Assembly (NCBI GenBank): GCA_003244095.1
Contig: QHCA01000407.1
Coordinates: forward strand, 1 to 37,440
DNA from: Pseudonocardiales bacterium
GTDB taxonomy: Bacteria; Actinomycetota; Actinomycetes; Mycobacteriales; QHCA01
Length of the DNA stretch: 37,440 bases
Reading direction: 5' to 3'
Position numbers and translations under genes: made by a program. This document shows positions 22,871-31,867 of this stretch, piece by piece (positions within the stretch are counted from its first letter, which is position 1; the number at the start of each line of letters is the position of its first letter). A model generated the notes under the pieces. That model ran no database searches, was not told where the DNA came from, and saw only the letters and a list, made by a program, of their open reading frames with translations.

Positions 22871-25800
22871 CTATCCCACCAGCTGTTGCAGGATCGTCGG
22901 GTCCTTGATCTTGTCGTCGCGTGCCAAGAGAACGACCTTGGCCACGACCTCGGCAGTTCGGGGGTCGTCGTCCGCGAATGGCAAGAAGATGCGGCCACGG
23001 TGCTGGGCGGAGACCGGCACTATGCAGACGGCGTTGCCGGGGATTCGATGAACGACACCCGAGCCGAGGTGGATCGAGTACGTACCGAGCATCCCCTTGA
23101 CACGCGCGTGGTGACCGCCGACTTCGACGTTGGTCATGCCGAGCATCGAGGCTGTCTCGTCCACCAGGCGCCCGCGCATGGTGGTGGAAGATTCCGAGGC
23201 TTCGGGGTCAACGCCGCTCGTGTGCGCCACGGAGACGACCAGATCGAGATCCCGCATCGTTTCCGAGAACACCCGGGCAGGGACGTCCGCGAGCGGTAGC
23301 GGCTGCCACCTGCCAGCTGGATGGAACGTGACGTCATCGATGGTGGCGTCCTCGACCTCGGTCGGCGAGCCCCACCCGTTAACCAGGTGGCACCACGCGG
23401 TGATCTTCTGCTGGTGGAACGTTCGGGAGAAGCCCTGCTCGAAGTCGGCGACCCAGCCGCGGGACGTGAAGATTCCGCTGGCGTGTCGACCTTCGACTTG
23501 GTGACCGGCGTACCTGCGGGAGCTCACGCCGGCTTCGTCGCATTCGTTCTCGTTGAGCGTGTAGAGCTCGCGGAAAAGCTGTTTGAAGGGCTGCCGTCGC
23601 TCCGCAGCCATCAGTGCGTGCTGGAAGTCAGGCCAGTCCCCGGACGAGAGAAGGTCGGCCGGGTGTGCAACCCGCAGGGCTCCTATGGCGGCGCTCTCGG
23701 TCCCGTCGGCTGCGGACAGCCTGGTGCCGTCGAGTGGGAAGCCGACCATCCCTTCGTCGTCCACGAGGACGAGATCGCGAAGCATCGGGGCGAGGATCGG
23801 ATGTCGCAGGAGGTCTGCCAACTCGTCCGGGTCGAACGCGTCCCCGAGGACGCAGGCCGATTCCAGCGAGGTTCGCATGCGGCGGATCTGCTTTCGCAGG
23901 GACGTCGCCCGGTCTCGTAGTTCGGCGATCTCGGGCACCTTGGCACTCTTGGCAGGGACGGAGTTCAGCGGCTTGCCGGCCCGGTGGACCGTTAGCTCCG
24001 GCGATCCGGTGGCGTCGATGGAAAGGGCCACGACAAGGTCACCATCTTCGGCTGCGATGGGACCGTCGGCCAGGTCGCGGACCGCCTCTGCCTCCATGGC
24101 CCACACCAGACGCTGAGGGTCGCGGAACCCCGCGGTCCGGGCAAGGTTCTCCAGTCCGACTTCGACGGCGGTGGATTCGGAGGCTCGACGCTGCGAGCCC
24201 GAGGTTCGGTCGGAGGCAACGAACCCGCGGAGGAGCTCGTAGCGGACGAGCAGCGCCTTCTGGTTGGGCAATGGGAGTAGGCCGAGGGCGCGAACCGCGT
24301 CCTGGTGGCGCTTAGCGTGGATCCGCTGTACGACCTCGGCTTCGTCGATCTTCCCCAGTAAGGCGGTAGCGAACAGTTCTGCACGCTTGTGGCCGCCCGA
24401 TGATGAGGCGTACTTCGCGGCCTTGAGTACCTGGTTGAAGCGGTTTTTGCCGAGCGTGCCGATCAGGTCATGGAACCAGACGACATCTGCGGCACCGTTG
24501 ACGAGGTCAGTCGCGTCCAGAGGGGTGTGCTGACTGACCTCGGTCGCCCATTGGGCGCGGATCTCGGCATCGACGGACCAGCTGCCGTCCTTGGTGTGCG
24601 CGTGCACCCACCACACTGCCGACTCGAGCCCGGCCCAGGCGAGGTGTTGCTCAATCAGACGGGACCACTGAGGTGCATACACGGCGGTCTCGATGAGCCG
24701 CTGGTCGGAGACTTTGGCTTCCTTGGCAAGCCGGCCGAGCGCCTCAGCAGTGTCGTCGGATAGCGGTTGGTTGACGCGAATGAGGTGGGAGAGGCTGCTC
24801 TCTCGCGACTGGGTCCAGGCGTAGGCACGGGCGAACGGCCGCTTTCCGAGCGCGGCGAGGCATTGCATGAGTTGCTGCGCGCCGTATGTAGTGCGCAGAC
24901 CATGGGAGGTCTCGGAGAGCTCGGTCGGAAGATCTCCGCGAGCGACCTCCGCCTCAATCACTGCGGCTCGCACCTCGCATACGACGCCCTGAACCTTGTC
25001 GCCTGCGGCCCAAGACTCGGGCCGGAGTCCGGTAAGCACACGGAGGGCGTCCTGCCGTGGCCCATGGGAGAACCAGTAGTGAACGCGCGGAGCGACGACG
25101 AGCGCGTCGATCAGGTCTGCTTTGGTCGCTGCACCCCGGTTGAAGGCCTCGACGAGGATCCTGGCCGGGGGCGGCCATCGGTCGAGTTGGTCAGGCACCT
25201 GCACCGTTCCGCCGGCGCGGCCGTAGGCGTTGCCGACTTCGACCTCGACCTTCGGGCCATCCCAGCGGTCAACGGGCCCTTCCGGCTCATCGATGAACCT
25301 GAGCGCACGCCAGAGCCGAGCAAGCTGGTCGTCGGTCAGACTTAAAGGATCAATGAAGTCCGGGCTGCCGCTGAGCAGGTCCCGGAAGTCGGTGCGATCA
25401 TCGGCGCCGATCGGATTGCCCCAGCGATCCCGTTCGAGTCGCCGACCACGGCGCGCCAGGACTTCCGCTGGTCCTCGAAGCCCGTCGACCGGCAGAGCGG
25501 CGGCCACCGTCTCGAGGAAGCGGAGCAGGGGCTCAGCCCAGGAGTCGCGCTTGGCGTAGTGCCCGATCGCTCTGAATGCCTGCCACTGCAATGCGTTGAC
25601 GTCGGCCATGGGAAACTCCGATGCCACTGGTCCGACAACGGTGCGGGTGACGTCGACCGCCCAGCGTCGGTTCACCCGCGGGATGTACGAGAGGAGAGCT
25701 ACCTCGACCCCACCGTCGGTCAGCTGTGGCTGGATGCGTTCCCACCATGGGCCGAGGACCTCGGGAAGTGGAAGCGCGCCGTCCTTGCCGGAGTGGATCC

Positions 25801-27655
25801 AGCGCATGTTCGCCAACAGGACAACGCCCTGGTACGTCTGAACCTCGACGTCGGCGTGTTCGGCGAGCCAGCCGCTCAGCGAGGTCCACGCGAGTCGGAA
25901 CCGGTCGTGGTGCGGCCCCCACGATGCGGCCGTCGGGGCCGTGGGTCGCTGAGCCAGCGTTCGATCGCCGGCCTTGAACAGGATCGCTGACGGAATCTCG
26001 TCCGGCTGGCTCGCGTCGGTTTCGCTGCGGCCGCCGAGCTCGTCTGCGGCCCTTCGCTGATCGGCGGTCCCGGATGCGAGTCGCTCTATCGAGGCTGCGC
26101 GCGCGGCCGGGCCCTGCCTCTTGAGAATCAAGAGGGCTGTCGCGCGCAGGTCAGCCGCCTTGCGGCTGAGGGCTTCCTCCAAGAGTCGGGCTTCGTCCGC
26201 CGAGATCGCGGGAAGCGACTGAAGGGCACCACCGACGGTGTCGCGCACCATCGTCGAGCGATCCCCCACGAGCGAGAACAGTGCCGCTCGGTTCGCGACC
26301 GGGTCCTTGGCGTACTCGCGGGCCGCGACGGAGCGACCGTCTGCGGACGCCACAGCCACTAGCTTGGGGTCGAGTGGACGGTCGCCGGAGTGGCAGATGA
26401 GCACGTCCGCAGCAAGGGTGCTGCCGACCTTGCGTGGCAAGCTTCCGATCAGCCCGGTGTCGACGTCCTGGACCTTGCCGAGCGTGCGGACGCGCTCGTA
26501 CAGGTTGGTCCGGACCGGTTCAGGCATCGGCACCGGGGATTGCTCGAATCCGTGTGCGTGGGCCGGCCAGGCGGTCACCGCGGCCGCGTACACCGCAAGA
26601 GACGGGTCCACGACCGCGCGGATCAGTCCGGCGGCGGTAGCGGGGATTCCGAAGTCGGTGAGCAGTCGGGCGGCCGCCAGCCTGGTGCGTTCGTTTCGAC
26701 TGCTCTGTAAGGATTCGGCCGCGCCGATGGCCGAGTGAACATCACGGACCGCGATGGACCAGACGCCGAGAAATGCGTCAACCGGGTCAGCGTCGGCGAG
26801 AGCGTCAGCCTGCGAGGGCCTGCGGAGCTGATCGCGGATGATCGCCACAGCCTCCGCAACCTGCTTCTCCTGGCGCACGGTGAGGTCCTCGCCGATCCAG
26901 ACACCCAGGGCGCGCACGGTCCCGGCGAACCTCGCCATCCGGTGTTCGACGACCAAGTCGAGGATGCGGGCGAAAGCGTCGGGATGGGCGAGATCTGCGG
27001 CCTCGAGGATCGTTTGGCGCAGCCCCTCGGAGCGCTGGGCGGCGACCAGGAGGCGCTCTACCTCCGACCAGGCGGCAGGGTCAGGCGACGACAGGAGTGC
27101 GACGTACGCGTGATGCGACGGGCCGCTGATGTCGTGCTCGCCACGAATGCTCGCGGTGACGACCCTGGCGACCTCGGTGTCGCCATGGGCGATGGCGGAA
27201 GCGAAGAGCGAGCCCAGCGGGACGTACTGGCCGAGCTGCAGCGCCCATTCGGCCTGCCATGCCAGAGGCTGGGGGTACTGCACGCCGTGTTGCAGGAACT
27301 GGCGCAGCTCCATCCAGCGCGCGCTGAGGGAGTCGGCGCGGTCCGGAGACCGGTAGGCGCGACGCTGCCAGCCTCGTTGATAGGGCTGCTGCGCGGACCA
27401 GCCCCACCAGCGGGCGAGGTCCTTGCCGAGCTCTGGCGTGAGGGAGCTGAGTACCTTCTCGCGTTTGGGGAGGCTGAGTTCGTCGAGCTGCCGAGCGACT
27501 GGTTGCCAAGGCCTCCGGGTGTCGGCCAACGCGGCGACGATGTCGGAGGCCAGCCTGGGCGCCAAGAACCTGTGGACGCGCACGCCCTTCGCGCGGTCAC
27601 TCTCCGACGCGGCGTACTTCTGCATCTCCGCACGGGCGGCATCCCCCGAGAGCAC
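22871..27655 (-). CDS. giant DUF5724/DUF4132/DUF7737-type protein
   Basis: The 1594-residue protein is all-helical in its first two thirds, with HEAT-like repeated helices (e.g. ERTRLAAARLLTDFGIPATAAGLI, KAADLRATALLILKRQGPAARAASIERLASG). I assign this to DUF5724. A DUF4132-like region lies at about residues 1190-1420 (LFRELYTLNENECDEAGVSSRRYAGHQ, AWCHLVNGWG). The last 95 residues are of the DUF7737 type (TYSIHLGSGVVHRIPGN, CIVPVSAQHRGRIFLPFADD, KVVLLARDDKIKDPTIL). Such proteins have no proven activity; the related E. coli YehI (MolR) is also uncharacterised. The GTG start is one base after the stop of the ubiquitin-like gene, so the two are almost certainly co-translated. It takes up about a quarter of the island. 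Confidence 0.85.
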   Translation of the reverse strand: MLSGDAARAEMQKYAASESDRAKGVRVHRFLAPRLASDIVAALADTRRPWQPVARQLDELSLPKREKVLSSLTPELGKDLARWWGWSAQQPYQRGWQRRAYRSPDRADSLSARWMELRQFLQHGVQYPQPLAWQAEWALQLGQYVPLGSLFASAIAHGDTEVARVVTASIRGEHDISGPSHHAYVALLSSPDPAAWSEVERLLVAAQRSEGLRQTILEAADLAHPDAFARILDLVVEHRMARFAGTVRALGVWIGEDLTVRQEKQVAEAVAIIRDQLRRPSQADALADADPVDAFLGVWSIAVRDVHSAIGAAESLQSSRNERTRLAAARLLTDFGIPATAAGLIRAVVDPSLAVYAAAVTAWPAHAHGFEQSPVPMPEPVRTNLYERVRTLGKVQDVDTGLIGSLPRKVGSTLAADVLICHSGDRPLDPKLVAVASADGRSVAAREYAKDPVANRAALFSLVGDRSTMVRDTVGGALQSLPAISADEARLLEEALSRKAADLRATALLILKRQGPAARAASIERLASGTADQRRAADELGGRSETDASQPDEIPSAILFKAGDRTLAQRPTAPTAASWGPHHDRFRLAWTSLSGWLAEHADVEVQTYQGVVLLANMRWIHSGKDGALPLPEVLGPWWERIQPQLTDGGVEVALLSYIPRVNRRWAVDVTRTVVGPVASEFPMADVNALQWQAFRAIGHYAKRDSWAEPLLRFLETVAAALPVDGLRGPAEVLARRGRRLERDRWGNPIGADDRTDFRDLLSGSPDFIDPLSLTDDQLARLWRALRFIDEPEGPVDRWDGPKVEVEVGNAYGRAGGTVQVPDQLDRWPPPARILVEAFNRGAATKADLIDALVVAPRVHYWFSHGPRQDALRVLTGLRPESWAAGDKVQGVVCEVRAAVIEAEVARGDLPTELSETSHGLRTTYGAQQLMQCLAALGKRPFARAYAWTQSRESSLSHLIRVNQPLSDDTAEALGRLAKEAKVSDQRLIETAVYAPQWSRLIEQHLAWAGLESAVWWVHAHTKDGSWSVDAEIRAQWATEVSQHTPLDATDLVNGAADVVWFHDLIGTLGKNRFNQVLKAAKYASSSGGHKRAELFATALLGKIDEAEVVQRIHAKRHQDAVRALGLLPLPNQKALLVRYELLRGFVASDRTSGSQRRASESTAVEVGLENLARTAGFRDPQRLVWAMEAEAVRDLADGPIAAEDGDLVVALSIDATGSPELTVHRAGKPLNSVPAKSAKVPEIAELRDRATSLRKQIRRMRTSLESACVLGDAFDPDELADLLRHPILAPMLRDLVLVDDEGMVGFPLDGTRLSAADGTESAAIGALRVAHPADLLSSGDWPDFQHALMAAERRQPFKQLFRELYTLNENECDEAGVSSRRYAGHQVEGRHASGIFTSRGWVADFEQGFSRTFHQQKITAWCHLVNGWGSPTEVEDATIDDVTFHPAGRWQPLPLADVPARVFSETMRDLDLVVSVAHTSGVDPEASESSTTMRGRLVDETASMLGMTNVEVGGHHARVKGMLGTYSIHLGSGVVHRIPGNAVCIVPVSAQHRGRIFLPFADDDPRTAEVVAKVVLLARDDKIKDPTILQQLVG

Positions 27656-27656
27656 G

Positions 27657-28058
27657 TCAGCCTCCCGCGAGTGCGACCAAGCGCACCAAGCGCAACGTCG
27701 AGTCCGGACGTACCGCGATGGGCGCGTCTAGGTCCTCAACCTGGACGTCATCGACGAAGACGAAGAACAACCCGTCACCGAAGGCTTCAAGGGCTCGCTC
27801 GATCGCCTGAGCCTCCGAGGGCGGAGCCGGGACCGCACGTGCCTCACGCCCGTAGGTTCCCGTGTCGACACCGCGCGCCAGGTCGGCGGGAGTGAGGACC
27901 CGCAAGGTCTTGCTGGCCGTTCGGCGCTGCTCGTAGGACGCGAGTTCATGGCGAACCAGCAGGCCAAGAAGGTCGCGCAGCAATCCGATGTCGACGGGAA
28001 CCGCGACGTCCTGCGTCTCGGTGTCCTTGCTGCCGACCACCTTCGTCTCAACAATCAC
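27657..28058 (-). CDS. MoaD/ThiS/ubiquitin-like protein with C-terminal Gly-Gly
   Basis: The 133-residue product reads like a beta-grasp protein with an insertion. A first strand (MIVETKVVG), a second strand and helix (TQDVAVPVDIGLLRDLLGLLVRHEL) and then about 55 mainly helical or disordered residues come first. The closing part FFVFVDDVQVEDLDAPIAVR and STLRLVRLVALAGG matches the 'VNGxxVxLDTxLxDGDEVxxLPPVAGG' ending of MoaD/ThiS. It stops directly after the diglycine, as in mature ubiquitin-like and sulfur-carrier proteins. It has no E1 or sulfurtransferase neighbour. The GTG start follows AGGGG, and its stop is one base from the giant gene. The fold assignment is mine from sequence layout; it could be a structural partner rather than a conjugated modifier. 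Confidence 0.7.
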   Translation of the reverse strand: MIVETKVVGSKDTETQDVAVPVDIGLLRDLLGLLVRHELASYEQRRTASKTLRVLTPADLARGVDTGTYGREARAVPAPPSEAQAIERALEAFGDGLFFVFVDDVQVEDLDAPIAVRPDSTLRLVRLVALAGG

Positions 28059-28123
28059 GCCCCTACTCTGGCATCGACCGTGCGCAGGGTGTAGCTAACT
28101 AGCGACACGGCGATGTCGTCGCC

Positions 28124-28932
28124 ATGCGACGCCACGTCCCGGCGCCTGACGAACAGATCCGGCACTACCGTGCACCCATGCGCCGCCGCAAGGGACCGCC
28201 TCCGGGATCTGCCGCTGTCGCGGACCGTCAGCACCGCTTCTTCACCGGCCACGCTATAACCGAACGGCATCAGGTGGCCGGGCCTGTGCTGAGCAGGGTG
28301 CCGCACTTCTTCGTCCACGAGATAGCGCCTGGCCGCGCTACGGAGGCTGGACCTACGCCAGCGTCGGCGTCTGGGACGCCGTCCACACCCCCGACGGTCA
28401 CGGCGTCGAGTTCTTGCTCACTGCGGATGAGCCGAACGAGCGCCTTGTAGAGCTCGTTGCGATGACCGCGTATTACCATGCCGGACCGCCCATCCAACAC
28501 CTCGACCTGGGGCACACCGTGCCCATAGGTGAGCCTTGGCTCCCGGGGTCGTCCTGCGACCACCTGCTTGTCAGCCTGCCGTACCCATTCGGGCCAGACC
28601 TGGAGTCATGCAGCTGGGACGGCGGCCACGCCCGCCTTCTCTGGATGCTGCCCATCACCGACGCGGAACGCGAGTACAAGACGCAGAACGGTCTCGACGC
28701 ACTCGAAGAACGGCTCGAACAGGCAGCAGTTCACCCGACTGACGGGGGGCGGCCCTCCGTCAGTCGGGTGCCGCACTGGATCGGTGCTCACTCGGAGTGC
28801 GCAGGACCTGCGGCATCTTCACACGCTTTCGAGGTCTGCCCAGACCCGTTCGGCTGCGTTCAGGAGGGCCTATTACGCAGGCGGCAGCATCGGCGCGGAC
28901 GGGACAGGACCGCTGCGAACCACTGCGAATGA
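28124..28932 (+). pseudogene. suppressor-of-fused (SUFU) domain protein, frameshifted
   Basis: The first frame begins at ATG 28124 (VPAPDEQIRHYRAPMRRRKGPP) and runs to RVPHFFVHEIAPGR. The rest lies in another frame: RYGGWTYASVGVWDAVHTPDG, GHTVPIGEPWLPGSSCDHLL, SLPYPFGPDLESC, LLWMLPITDAEREYK. The join is at about 28332, where a missing C (CGC-CGC read as CGCGC) would restore PGRRYGGWTYASVG. The second frame has no usable start of its own upstream. Its usual end (PTDxxRPSV) is followed by about 60 extra codons before TGA at 28930-28932. Bacterial SUFU-domain proteins are often immunity proteins of polymorphic toxins. A sequencing error cannot be excluded. The gene is divergent from the cassette across 65 bases. 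Confidence 0.7.
28732..28770. terminator. 14-bp-stem hairpin at the end of the SUFU homology
   Basis: Arms 28732-28745 and 28757-28770 (cacccgactgacgg / ccgtcagtcgggtg) are perfectly complementary. Further GGG/CCC pairs extend the stem into the loop. It falls exactly where SUFU proteins normally stop (PTDGGRPSV). No U-run follows. It is a plausible terminator of the plus-strand gene. Confidence 0.5.
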
Positions 28933-29059
28933 GACAGAAACTGAGACGTGCCGCCGGCCCTGTGCTTCCAGGGGTGCCCAACCTGTGTCTTGCCCCCGAT
29001 GATGGCCGAACGGCATGACGCTATCGCCGCCTACCCTGGGCGACTGACGGTAGCGTCGC

Positions 29060-29731
29060 TTACCCGACGCTCAGGTGATAGGTCACCGACGTCTCAAAGC
29101 TTCCGGCGCGGCCCGACAGAGTGACCGTGTGCTGGCCGGGGGTGAGGGCGACGGGGCCAACCCACAGGCCCCACGCGACAACGCTATGTTTGCCGGCCGG
29201 CAGGGTGGTAGACCCGGGCTTGCTCAAGAGATCGAAGGCACCCCCAGAATCCGCTTCGTTGACCCTGAGCGGCTTCCCATCGAGCGTCGCCGTCGAAGTC
29301 GTGGCGGCGACTTTGCACCGTGCGATGGCGCTCTCGACACGCGTGCCTGTGGGCACAGTGCAAACCTGGTTCAGTACCGGAAAATAGATGCTGCGGCGCG
29401 CAGGGATCGAGCAGGACCGAGTGGCGGAGCCGCCGTAAGTTCCAGCCAAGAACCAGATATCCGCCGGCTGCTGGAGGGCACAAGCGGCTCCGGTCCGGTC
29501 GTCGATGGGGTTGCGTGAAGGGTCGATCGACTCGCTCCATTGCCACCAACGAGCAGGGAGGGTGGCCGCGGCGGCCGGTGCTGTCTGGGTCGGGCTGGCT
29601 GCGTGCGTCGTGGCGGTCACCGGCGCCTTGGCCGACGAAGCGCCGCAGGATGTGGAGGCAAGCAACGTCGCGAGGCCGATGGTCAGTGAATACCGACGGA
29701 AGTCACCCCGCCGTCGTTTCGAAGTGAACAC
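29060..29731 (-). CDS. putative lipoprotein of unknown function
   Basis: The product (about 223 residues from GTG 29731) has a basic n-region (FTSKRRRGDFRRYS), a hydrophobic stretch TIGLATLLASTSC ending in the lipobox ASTSC (Cys29), and a Ser/Thr/Ala-rich linker (APVTATTHAASPTQTAPAA). The globular part includes WSESIDPSRNPIDDRTGAACALQQ, DIWFLAGTYGG, RSIYFPVLNQVC and a beta-rich end, WGLWVGPVALTPGQHTVTLSGRAG, that looks like an Ig-type sandwich. I do not recognise the family. ATG 29800 would give a longer n-terminal arm and cannot be excluded. It is monocistronic on the minus strand. Confidence 0.72.
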   Translation of the reverse strand: MFTSKRRRGDFRRYSLTIGLATLLASTSCGASSAKAPVTATTHAASPTQTAPAAAATLPARWWQWSESIDPSRNPIDDRTGAACALQQPADIWFLAGTYGGSATRSCSIPARRSIYFPVLNQVCTVPTGTRVESAIARCKVAATTSTATLDGKPLRVNEADSGGAFDLLSKPGSTTLPAGKHSVVAWGLWVGPVALTPGQHTVTLSGRAGSFETSVTYHLSVG

Positions 29732-30146
29732 CTCATCGGGGACCTCGGGCACGTTGCGGGAGTGAAGCCGCTCGCCCGTCGGGATGAAGGGCAGATTCAT
29801 GCCGCAGATCATGCCTTAACCACCATTGGAAGGTTGTTCCTCTTGCGACGTTCGCTGGAATCCGCCTAACGAAACCCAGGTTCGTACCCCGAAGCAATCA
29901 CCGCCCCATCGGCAGGAAGTTCACCGCACGGGAAGGTGCACGTCAACGAGCCATCGAACTCATCGCGCGCAGCAAGTCGGCCGTGAAGCCGATCATGGCG
30001 CAGGCGGCGCAGGAATGTCCGATCATGCCGATGTGCGGTCGCGTCGACAAGCCGTGGAATGATCTCGGCCTGATCGCGACAATGGCCCAGGTGCTTGTCG
30101 GCGGAAATGGCAGGTTGCCCATGATCCGGCAAGGACGATGCGCCTC
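29732..30146. other. 415-base stretch with no confident gene
   Basis: The first part may hold an alternative N-terminus of the lipoprotein gene. Between 29870 and 30130 frames exist on both strands (one plus frame reads ...RAIELIARSKSAVKPIMAQAAQECP), but none has a start with a ribosome site or a known domain. It also contains the promoter of the methyltransferase gene, which was not located. Confidence 0.4.
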
Positions 30147-30899
30147 ATGAGCGAGCAGTTCTACTCGGATGCGAGGTTGTACGACCGGCTGTTCCCCAGA
30201 GGCGAACCGGCCGTCGACTTTTATAGGGCCGAGGCCGATCGGCAAGGCGGGTGTGTCCTGGAACTCGGGTGTGGCACCGGACACAAGCTGATCCCGATCG
30301 CGTCCGACGGGCATCCGTGCATGGGCCTAGAGCTCTCGCCGGACATGCTTGCCGAGGCTCAGCGCAAGGCGGACGAGCGCGGCGTGGAGGTGGAGTGGGT
30401 GCAGGGCGACATGCGCGAGTTCGACCTGGGCCGAACGTTCGACCTCGTGTTCATCGCCGCCAATTCATTGCTCCATCTGCATGAGGCTGAGGACTTGGTG
30501 GACTGCTTCCGGTCGGTGCGAAGGCACCTGGCGCCCGGAGCGCGGCTCATCTTCGACGTGTTCAACCCGAGCGTGCGCATGCTTGCCCAGGCCGACGGCG
30601 TTCGACGCAGGCGCGACGCGTTGTCGTTCGTGGATCCCGATCGTGGCGTAGTGCATGTCGATGTCGCGGAGACCTACGACGCGGCGGCGCAGGTGACTCG
30701 CGGGAGGTGGTACTTCTCGACCGATTCCGAGGCCGACTTCGTTGTCGCGCCACTTGAGATCAGGAGCATCTTCCCCCAGGAGTTGCCGCTGCTGCTCTCG
30801 CTCGGCGGTCTCCGGGTTCTTGAACGCTTCGGCGACTGGTCCCGTGCGCCACTCACCGCAGATGCGGCGCTCCAACTCTACGTCTGCGAACCGGACTGA
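30147..30899 (+). CDS. class I SAM-dependent methyltransferase
   Basis: The 250-residue protein starts SEQFYSDARLYDRLFPRGEPAVDFY. SAM motif I follows (VLELGCGTGHKLIPIA, residues about 37-50), then GLELSPDMLAEAQ with the acidic end of strand 2, VQGDMREFDLGRTFDLVFIAANSLLHL (motifs II-III) and HLAPGARLIFDVFNP. It belongs to the Methyltransf_25-type group. The C-terminal third is a beta-rich cap (RGRWYFSTDSEADFVVAPLEIRSIFP). The substrate is unknown. ATG 30147 was chosen; ATG 30138 is in frame and closer to AAGGA, so the start is not certain. It stands alone. Confidence 0.88.
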   Translation: MSEQFYSDARLYDRLFPRGEPAVDFYRAEADRQGGCVLELGCGTGHKLIPIASDGHPCMGLELSPDMLAEAQRKADERGVEVEWVQGDMREFDLGRTFDLVFIAANSLLHLHEAEDLVDCFRSVRRHLAPGARLIFDVFNPSVRMLAQADGVRRRRDALSFVDPDRGVVHVDVAETYDAAAQVTRGRWYFSTDSEADFVVAPLEIRSIFPQELPLLLSLGGLRVLERFGDWSRAPLTADAALQLYVCEPD

Positions 30900-30995
30900 A
30901 CCGAGAGCCGGCAGGACTGTCGGTTCAGGTCATCCTCCAGGCACGCTCGTCTGCCGCGCGGCGGGCGGCATGATGAGCGTGGCGTTGATGGCCGC

Positions 30996-31592
30996 CTATC
31001 CGCGGCGGATAAGCCGCCGGAGCAACCGGGTGAGGCGCTTCCGACGTAGCCGCCGCTCACGCTGGTAGGGGTATTCAAAGCCCACCGTTAGCGGTCGGAC
31101 TCGGGCCAGCTCGCGCCGCAGCACATGCTCGTAGCTGCTGCGTTCGAACGCGATGTCCGGGAAGTCGTCAGCGTCTCCGAAGGCAAGGATGTCTTCCTCG
31201 TAGTCGGTCTGAATCCCGATCGCCCGCCAGGTCACCGTGTCGTGTTCCAGCGCGACTCGTGCCGTGAGGGCGCCGCAGCCCAGGCGACCGCACTCGGGGC
31301 ACACGTACAACGAGACTCGTCCGTCAGGCAGGTCGCCCGGACACTGGCCGAGCAATCGCTCGATCGCGGCAACCGTTTCGACGGGCCACGCGTCTTGGAT
31401 GACACCGACGTAGTCAAGGTTCTCTGCGGCGTGAGCGTGCAGTTGCTCGAGCAGCCGGGTCCCGTTGACCGTGAAGTCCAGGTATGCCACCGGTGACTTG
31501 GAAAGCCCGTCCTTGCGCAGCGAAGTCGTCGCACCCCCGGGCATGTCCAAGTCTCGCTCAGCGGAGGTTATGTCAAAGGTGGCGGCATCCAC
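30996..31592 (-). CDS. hypothetical protein with a CxxC-x4-C cluster
   Basis: The 198-residue protein has a potential metal site YVCPECGRLGCGALTARV (Cys98, Cys101, Cys106), then EHDTVTWRAIGIQTDYEED and ERSSYEHVLRREL. A very basic C-terminus follows (RERRLRRKRLTRLLRRLIRRG) that could bind nucleic acid. The central segment resembles a group of actinobacterial hypothetical proteins sometimes labelled oxidoreductase without evidence. The start at GTG 31592 has only a weak CTGGA upstream; the ATG of MPGGATTS further in is an alternative. No operon partner. Confidence 0.65.
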   Translation of the reverse strand: MDAATFDITSAERDLDMPGGATTSLRKDGLSKSPVAYLDFTVNGTRLLEQLHAHAAENLDYVGVIQDAWPVETVAAIERLLGQCPGDLPDGRVSLYVCPECGRLGCGALTARVALEHDTVTWRAIGIQTDYEEDILAFGDADDFPDIAFERSSYEHVLRRELARVRPLTVGFEYPYQRERRLRRKRLTRLLRRLIRRG

Positions 31593-31867
31593 TCCAGCGA
31601 TGGTCTCAGATCGCGGCGCCGTACGCTCTGGGGCTTCGACGCCAGGTCTGTTCCGAGAGACAACGACGATTACGCGCGCTCATGCGGCAGGGCGACTGCC
31701 GCAAGGCTTCCTGCGTCTCTCGGCGGCCCTCTCCCCGCTAAGCGAGAACGCGAGCCCTGACCCGCGGGCAGCGCGAGGAATGACCGAGCAGCCAGATCAG
31801 TCCGATCCCTACGGGGATTCCCAGGTCACCGGGGAGACGTCAGTACGCCGCCTTCGTCCCGGCAGAG

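Noticed and set aside
28055-28318. 87-codon minus-strand frame whose stop overlaps the ubiquitin-like gene in GTGA
   Set aside because: The overlap looks like coupling, but the frame is antisense to the recognisable N-terminus of the SUFU gene and shows no domain, so it is probably fortuitous.
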